From Setomelanomma holmii (Eukaryota > Ascomycota > Dothideomycetes > Pleosporales > Phaeosphaeriaceae): DNA of 64,000 nucleotides. The stretch spans positions 30,613 through 94,612 of the forward strand of contig ML978273.1 of the NCBI GenBank assembly GCA_010015745.1, in the 5' to 3' direction. The notes below the pieces were generated by a model. That model had not been told where the DNA came from. It saw nothing but the letters and a program-made list of their open reading frames with translations, and ran no database searches. Every line of letters starts with the position of its first letter. Position 1 is the stretch's first letter. The position numbers and the translations under genes are program-made. Shown piece after piece: positions 57,695-64,000 of the stretch.

Positions 57695-57877
57695 GTCGGC
57701 AGAGGAAAAGTATTTACTTTCTGAGATACCCAAATGAAGTTCAAAGTTGGATTGGTGATAATAATATCTGGTATAGGGCATCGCGTACGATGCCAACCCA
57801 CAACACCGAAACACCACGCAATGCCGAAGCACACCATACCATGCAGGACAAGCAAAAACGCCACCCCAAATCCACAA

Positions 57878-59384
57878 TCACGCACTCGCCCTCGAATTTC
57901 TCCGACTCAAACTCCTCCTCACACTATGAAAGCTACTCCTAACATCCAATATCGGTTCGGCACCCTCCAACACCCCCTCTTCCTCATCCTTTCGATCTTC
58001 ATGATTGATAAACACAAAAGAGAGCACAACAATCACAGCGCCAACCCAGTACCACACACTCGCATACTGCGCATCCAGCACAATCTGGCCAACAAGCGAT
58101 AACGGGATGGTAAGACTGAGTCCGACCGTGACGATGAGCGGGGATGTTAAGAGCATGCTGTATGCCCAGCAGAAGTCGGAGACGAGGCTCGATGCGCTAT
58201 TTATCAAGACAATAGCGAGGATGCGTTTTGTGGGTGGTAATTCGAAGCTCTCAACGCCAGTCAAGTGCAAGATGATGAATCCGGGCCATAGTAAGAACGT
58301 GTTCCACAACCCCACGAGACCAAAGAATAGCGGCATGTTCACGCGTGACTCGTCACCGATGCGCTTCTTCATGAACACGGCGTAGAAACCGTATAGCACT
58401 GCCGACACGAATGCCATAACGTCGCCGACCGCGAGTTCCCGGGGACTCTTGTGTGGAAAGGTTCCGCGATTCTCGTCCGTCTCGCCGCTTACGTCAACCA
58501 TACTGATCAGGACGACGCCAGACAGTGAGGCGCATACGCCGATGAACTTGCGCAGGGTGAAGCGCTCGACGCGCAGGATGCTGCCGGAGAGTAGAGTCCA
58601 GATGCTGGATGTGGAGGCTAGGATTGTGCTGGATGCGACGGTGGTGTAGGATAGGCACGCCGAGGCGAAGTAGTTTGCGAGGAACCATAGCATGCAGAAT
58701 TCGAGGGCGAGTTTTGCCGTGTCGCGAAGTGTGAGGCCGGCGTCTTCGGGCTCGAGTTGTACGGATTGGTGCATGTCGTCTCCGAGGAGTACTTCTTCTG
58801 CTTCAGAGTCGCTGTTACTACCATTTGCTTTCGAAGAGAGGGACGAGGAGGCAGATTCGTGATCGCGAAGCAGCGAGATTCTGCCCGCGCGCCGTTGTAA
58901 TAGGTCGTGTATTTGCGCGAGGACAGGTTTGCGGTGAATCGGGTTCGAGTTTCGTTCGACCCAGAGACCATGGCCAAGCATAGGAATAAGTGGTATGATG
59001 AAGAATGTCGTGTTGATATAGGTAACAAAGTAAGGTTTCGAATACGAGTCGTCGGCGAATATAGTCTACATTGTGTCAGCCTCCATGCCCTCCCTTTCCA
59101 TTTGCCCTCCCTCAGACTTCAGATTTACGTACGCTTGCAAGAAAATTACTAGCCGTCCATAGGAATACGGTCGCAAGCAGAAGTCCTATACCCACCGCGT
59201 GTCTTAATTTTCTATGCGCATGTGGCTTCTTGTTCTCACCCCATACGCTGACCACACTCGCAGGACTCTGTATCGGGCTCTCAAGAAAGTCGTTCTCGCG
59301 CATGTATCTGCTCCCGCTCGACACGTCACTAACGCGCGGGCTGAGCGGTGTAGTCTCCTCCACTTCTTCTTCTTCTCTTGCCAT
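57878..59384 (-). CDS. DMT-superfamily transporter (EamA/SLC35F type)
   Basis: Exons 59384-59133 and 59065-57878 give 479 residues. I chose the ATG at 59384 (MAREEEEVEETTPL) because the longer frame upstream has only non-ATG starts and leader-like sequence. An acidic N-terminal tail of about 55 residues precedes ten predicted membrane segments; the first crosses into VFLWTASNFLAS at the exon join. Landmarks are YTTVASSTILASTSSIWTLL, FIGVCASLSGVVLIS and VLINSASSLVSDFCWAY. The pattern is that of fungal vacuolar or Golgi EamA transporters related to SLC35F5 and yeast Thi74. Substrate unknown. It converges with PUS4, 183 bp apart. Confidence 0.9.
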
Positions 59385-59964
59385 GGTGTGTGGTGGGTAG
59401 GAATAAATTAATTGGAGGTGGATATCTTGTATCAAGGAGGGTGTTGGGCGAAACTAGGGCTGAGGGAAGACGGCTTCACGGACAGCGGGCGTGGCGATGC
59501 ATGAGGCAGTAATGCGCGCATAGGATAGCGATGAAGTAACGGGATAGTGGGTGGGCGAAATGCTGGCGGTGCACGCGGTAATGAAGTGTGACCCAGATGA
59601 ATGTGGGTGTTGGGTCCGTCGTGTGAGAGATGCAGGTTCACGGATCGCCAGGGTTCGCGTCTCAGATAGCCGGCGTGCTAGGGCGCCGCATTAGCCGCCC
59701 CCACGTCATCACGCGGTTGCACGGCAGCAGTCGACATGATAACTCAGCTTTGATAGATGTACTGGTGACTTGTAGGCAGCTATATAAGGCAGACAGGCGA
59801 CTATGCGCGCCGCACGTGCAGATGATAGAATACAGGCAGAAGCATGAGCTTCGGCGGTGAAACACACCACTCCAAACACCTTGCGAACTCCATGCGAAAC
59901 AATATGCGAAACAGGTGCAAAATAACCATCAGTCTAGACGACGCTTAAGAAGGAACGGCCTAAA
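59385..59964. other. intergenic, no gene seen
   Basis: Promoter of the DMT transporter and 3' side of YPT7. No supported gene. Confidence 0.5.
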
Positions 59965-60916
59965 CTAGCATGCACATCCACTGTCGTTGCCCTTGAGGTC
60001 GATCGGAATAGTCTCGGGGAAGTCGTTGCTGAAATCTCCGACATCTTCTTGGGCAAGTGCTTGTCGTGCGATGACTGTTGAAAGTCAGTGAAGGTCTTTG
60101 GTACACGGGTGTCCAGGTCACATACCTTCAAAGGCCTGTTCTACATTGATAGCCTCTTTTGCGCTGGTCTCAAAGTATGGAATGCCACCTTTTGACTGAC
60201 AAAATGCCTGGGCACGCTTCGATGAGATCTATGTATTGAATGAGCCGTGTTCCATGTCCATGATGATGTTGCCGCTTACCATCCTCTTGCTTTCCTCAAC
60301 ATCAATCTTGTTGCCAATAACAACCTGGTGCAATTAGCGGCTGCACTAGTGGTCGATTAATGTGAAAGCCTACAAATGGGAAGCTTTCTGGGTCCATTGG
60401 GCTGGCTTGAACCAGGAACTCGTCCCTCCAGCTGTCCAGCGTGTCGAAGCTTTTCGAGTTATTGACGTCGTAGACGAGCACACAGCAGTCTGCGCCTCGG
60501 TAGAATGCCACGCCTAGTGACTGGAATCGTTCTTGACCGGCGGTGTCCCAAAGCTGCGTCGTGTCAGTCTCTGAGTTCGCGACGCTAGATAGCGTGTACG
60601 CACCTGCATTGTGACAAGCCTGTCGTCCACCAGCACTTCCTTGGTAAGGAAATCGGCGCCTATTGTCGCCTTGTAGCTTGCGCTGAACTTCTTGTTGACC
60701 TATCATATATGTGTAAGCTCGGTCGGCTTGCTTTATAGAGTCGCGTGACCGATCGAGCAGTGCTGGTTAAAGGGTGCATCGTACATATTGGTTCATCAAG
60801 CTCGTTTTGCCGACCCCGCTGTCGCCGAGGATGATAACCTGCACCAATTAGCGAGTTGCCCTGAGATATGCACTCGCAGCCGGTACCTTGAGGAGAACCT
60901 TCTTTCGTGAGGCCAT
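59965..60916 (-). CDS. YPT7: Rab7-type GTPase Ypt7
   Basis: Seven exons: 60916-60887, 60838-60785, 60699-60604, 60553-60374, 60324-60280, 60228-60126 and 60074-59965. They give 205 residues; the six introns are short and every join keeps frame. The G boxes are complete: GDSGVGKT at 15-22, switch I TIGADF, DTAGQ at 63-67, NKID at 125-128 and ETSAK at about 157. The C-terminal Cys-Ala-Cys (203-205) is a double geranylgeranylation signal. The switch region QERFQSLGVAFYRGADCCVLVYDV is that of Rab7. Ypt7 controls late endosome and vacuole fusion through HOPS. The largest number of introns for its length in the window, as is usual for fungal Rab genes. Confidence 0.95.
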
Positions 60917-61660
60917 GTTGTGTTGTGTGGTCGAAGAGTGTTCGGTGGAGGAGAGGCTGTTAAGGTCGTCGACGCAGATCGCAAAGCGGCGTCGAGGTCG
61001 TCACGCGGGCGGTTTGCTGAGGCGGTCGTCAGGTCTCAGGCAAAAGGATATCTCGAAACTGGTCGTGACTAAGCGCGAAGAGATGCTGGTGCAGACGCTT
61101 CTCGATATGAGGCGTGGTTGGAGCAATGGTCGAGTAAAGAGCGGGATCCTGGACCTGGCAGCTCGTGATGTAACCAGCAATCAGCCTCGCCAAGCCGCTA
61201 GCTGCCCATAGCTCCGACCAACCACGCGCTTATCTTGTCCCCACCTTCGGCCATTTATTTCCCCAACATCTTGTTGCCATCCATTAGCAAGTGCATTTCG
61301 AGGCTACATTTGCTCGTCGCTATGGTAGCGTCAAGTGCTTTGTCGTGATCGTCGAGCGCAGAGATTCGCCTGATACTCTTCGAGCAATGAGACATTGTGG
61401 CAGTGTCACCTGGGTATGGTGTGGCCAAAGATTGCAATTTGCTTGACATGGGAGGCTGACTGTGGTGTGCACAGCTCCAGTGTCGCATGAAATTGACATT
61501 CTCGAGCGAGCCGTTAAGACGTTCCGCTACATTCATACAGGTAAGTCGAGACGACGTGGCACATCTCATGCCAATACGGTTAATCAGATTATATTCACGA
61601 ACACATTCCCTCTTATTCCACCACGGCCTCGTCTCCACCCTCCTCTTTCCCTGCTGCCAC
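60917..61660. other. intergenic, no gene seen
   Basis: A 127-codon minus-strand frame at 61255-61638 shows no domain and may be chance. Confidence 0.45.
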
Positions 61661-62775
61661 GCCTGTGCGTATGTTCAGATGGACGTTGTTTCGTTTTTAG
61701 GAATCCTTCGTCGTCCCAAGCCCATTTCTCGTCCTTCTCGATGAGCTCTATGACTCTCTCACCTTTGTTCTTTTCAACCAATTTATCAGCGCCTCTTCGC
61801 AACAATAGATTGAAAGTCTCTGTGCTACATGACTGGTATTGGTAGCACCGATCATACAAGAAAGGTGTAGTGAGGTCGAGCCCGTTATGTCTTTAGCATT
61901 TACGTCAATTCCATTTTCGAGTACGATATCTGCAATACTCGAGACGGAGAGCAGCGTTGTCATATTGGCCTTTGAGCAAGCTGCGTGTAATATTGTTTCG
62001 CTTTCCGTAGTGACGGCATGGACGTCTGCGCCCTGAGCAATGAGATACCGCACGTCGTCAACGTTGGCTGTCCGGGCTGCATTGTGCAAGGCTGTTTCGG
62101 CATTCGCGTTGACAGCCCGCACATTTGCACCATGATCGACAAGATAACGAACAAGCTCAGCGTCACCCAAGCGAGCTGCGCCGTGCAGTACTGTCTGGCA
62201 GTCAGATGTAGCTGCAGGAATATTTTCTCCTTGATCTAGGAGAATCCTCGCAAGTCCTACACGTGAAGCTCTAGTGTAAAAATTGGGCGGAAAAGGGAAA
62301 CTCTCGAAATCATCCTCTTCATCGCAAGTGCTATAAAGAAGAGGTGTCCATCCGGCCATGGTAGCTTCATCAATCATTGCGCCATTCGATATCAGGAACT
62401 GAATGACATCCAGACGTCCAATTTTGCAAGCCATATGAAACGGTGTCGTGCCATACTTGTCTTTTGCAAACAGGTCCGCACCATTCTGGTGAAGTATCTC
62501 CGCAAGGGCTCGGTTCGCAGCATAGTGCATCGGCGTTGTGAGCACGCGATCTTTGTGGTTTACGTCTGCTCCAGCTGCGATGAAAGCCTCCAAGAGGCTA
62601 AGGTCGTCATTCTGACCGCTCACAATACCAAACAGGGGAGTGTGACCTCCCTCGGTCTGACCGTCTTGACGCAGCCCATTCTCCAAGAGAAAACGAGTGA
62701 TATGATTGTCTCCGGCAGCTATTCAGAAAGCACTAGCTCCAGTTCCCAGGTGTTCAGCATTCGCATCAGCACCAG
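61660..62775 (-). pseudogene. ankyrin-repeat gene fragment, 5' end lost to a transposon
   Basis: The minus-strand frame 62686-61748 encodes about eight ankyrin repeats (GADVNHKDRVLTTPMHYAA, KYGTTPFHMACKIGRLDV, DCQTVLHGAARLGDAELV). It has no ATG at its left end. Repeat sequence continues upstream as SGADANAEHLGTGASAF, broken by a TGA. It fades near 62775, where AT-rich transposon-like DNA begins. At the other end the frame shifts by one base near 61830; the repeat goes on as NLLLRRGADKLVEKNKGE to about 61660. It is probably the ankyrin tail of an NLR-like or other large protein. Not functional as it stands. Confidence 0.75.
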
Positions 62776-64000
62776 ACTTGCTAACAATCAGTCTGATTTG
62801 ATATATTTGACTAGCCTGACTGCCAAGCCGCAGTCAGACCAATGTCAAAGCGAAGCTGCTCAGATCTTAGTCAGATTAAATCAGGAGCCCTAGCCTGATT
62901 GATTTAACTAAGATCAGATTAATATATTATTGTTTTAGTAGTTGTTTTTAGCAGTGCAGAAGTAAGATTAAAGTTAGTTTTGTGAGGTTGTTCTTAAGGC
63001 TTACCATGCGCTACCGCGTGCCGACCACCTCCGCGTGCCGACCACCAAGGCTACACTTGCCCACAGTCGAAATTGAAGCTCTCCTGCCACCCATAGTAGA
63101 TATTATCACGAGATTTTCTAGTGGAGTAATGAAGTGACGCTTGCGATCAATTTGGCTACCAATAACTAGTAGGTATCTGCATGCTGCGGCCTTTTTTGGT
63201 GGTTTTGGTTGGGGGTGGGCGTCAGACTTGTCAACAATCAAGTCAATCAATCTTGACGCCTCCGCTCGACTTGATTGAGGCCACGGGCTGCCCTAGATTA
63301 GATTGATTGATTGTTAACGTTTTGGGAGCAGATTAGATTGAAACTTGATTGCAAATTGATAGATTGAATGCTTAAAACTCCGTGTTGTATACTAATTAGT
63401 TAGCTGGGGCGCTCCAGCCGCATATACCGTATTCTTGTACGATCTCAGCGTCAGTACCGCCTGCCTCAGGGGTCTCAAACGTCGGTAACTTGAAGCCAGC
63501 CCTAACTCACGACCTCACCAGTTGTATTGCTGCAAGCAGTTCTGATCCAATAGCGCGCCTTTTAGGCTCAAAGAGGTCGCCAAGCTCGCTGAACATACGC
63601 TCACAGTCGCAACTTGAGGCTGGGATCGTCATGATATCAAGGGCAAGCCGCGCCAAGTTGGGGTACTTTGGCCTCAGCTTCATCCAGTATTGTACGGGGT
63701 TGCCCTCCTCCATATACTGCTCTGTTGTCCACTTTAGCTCGAGCCGTTTCCAGCGCTCAAACTCATCTAGTGAGGCCTCACTGTCACCAGTTTTGGCGTC
63801 GACAAAGGCAGCGATAGCCTCATCGATACTACTTGCGGGAGGCAGCCATGGGCGCGTTGTCTGCTATGAGGCTGGCTTATATTCCGCCCAAAGCAGCTGA
63901 AAACCAGCGTTAGCAGTGTCAAGCCAGCCAGCTTTGTCACGCCAGCTGTTATCGCAGTAGAACTTGTAGTAAGGGTGGAGGCACACCGCAGCGTAGTATG
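62776..64000 (-). mobile_element. hAT-family DNA transposon, right part, degenerate
   Basis: The minus-strand frame from the window edge down to TAA 63396-63398 is a hAT transposase C-terminus: HPYYKFYCDNSWRDKAGWL, EFERWKRLELKWTTEQY and the dimerisation motif IPASSCDCERMFSELGDL. It has in-frame TAG at 63864 and TGA at 63507. From 63398 to about 62776 the DNA is AT-rich, with many short copies of CTGATT, TTGATTG and GATTAGATT. These fit the subterminal repeats of a hAT element. The other end lies beyond the window, so terminal repeats and the target duplication cannot be set. Insertion cut the ankyrin gene to its left. Confidence 0.75.
63014..63046. repeat. 16-bp tandem repeat
   Basis: CCGCGTGCCGACCACC occurs at 63014-63029 and again at 63031-63046, one base apart, inside the non-coding part of the hAT element. 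Confidence 0.8.

Noticed and set aside
63490..63900. 136-codon plus-strand frame
   Set aside because: Antisense shadow of the hAT transposase.
1..64000. CRISPR arrays, rRNA genes, centromere or telomere repeats
   Set aside because: No regularly spaced repeats, no rRNA-like segments and no TTAGGG runs seen.

Overview
The window is nuclear DNA of a filamentous ascomycete. The genes are split by many 40-60 nt introns with GT..AG ends and CTRAY branch points. They include Zn2Cys6 regulators, HET-domain proteins, a DUF1749 esterase, a sedolisin and a fungal hAT transposase. A Dothideomycete is my best guess, from the overall look of the proteins; this is inference.

Layout. 0.5-10.7 kb: a small secreted protein, a SidJ-like esterase with a frameshift, a Zn2Cys6 regulator divergent from an MFS exporter, a secreted cupredoxin and a seven-helix rhodopsin-like membrane protein. 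10.7-14.8 kb: gene-poor, ending in a decayed HET-domain gene. 15.2-21 kb: a sedolisin protease, a second Zn2Cys6 regulator and an NmrA-like reductase; the last two promoters share a palindrome. 22.3-25.6 kb: the polarity factor Bud14/Tea4. 26.4-29.7 kb: a HET-NACHT-ankyrin gene carrying five in-frame stops. 30.0-36.3 kb: a thiamine-diphosphate decarboxylase, a broken Zn2Cys6 regulator and a frameshifted aromatic aminotransferase, together an Ehrlich/indole-pyruvate-type set. 37.1-43.1 kb: an intact HET gene, a decayed OrsD-plus-regulator gene and a frameshifted quinone oxidoreductase. 43.5-46.9 kb: a conserved gene of uncertain function and NAD kinase. 47.1-54.5 kb: a probable gasdermin-like gene tail-to-tail with a DUF7580-subtilisin protease, which is head-to-head with an AcuF-type zinc-finger gene. 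54.6-60.9 kb: housekeeping genes (DnaJ/RRM splicing factor, Pus4, DMT transporter, Ypt7). 61.6-64 kb: an ankyrin pseudogene cut by a hAT transposon.

Two points stand out. The 47.1-51.1 kb pair resembles the HET-Q1/HET-Q2 system of Podospora, in which a subtilisin-like protease cleaves a gasdermin-like pore former to trigger regulated cell death. Both genes here are intact and the protease keeps its full catalytic triad. In contrast, most other accessory genes carry stops or 1-nt frameshifts, while the core genes carry none. That pattern points to true decay of the accessory gene complement rather than poor sequence, although isolated single-base indels could still be assembly errors.

Gene models were built by eye from splice signals, reading-frame continuity and family memory; nothing was searched or aligned by computer.
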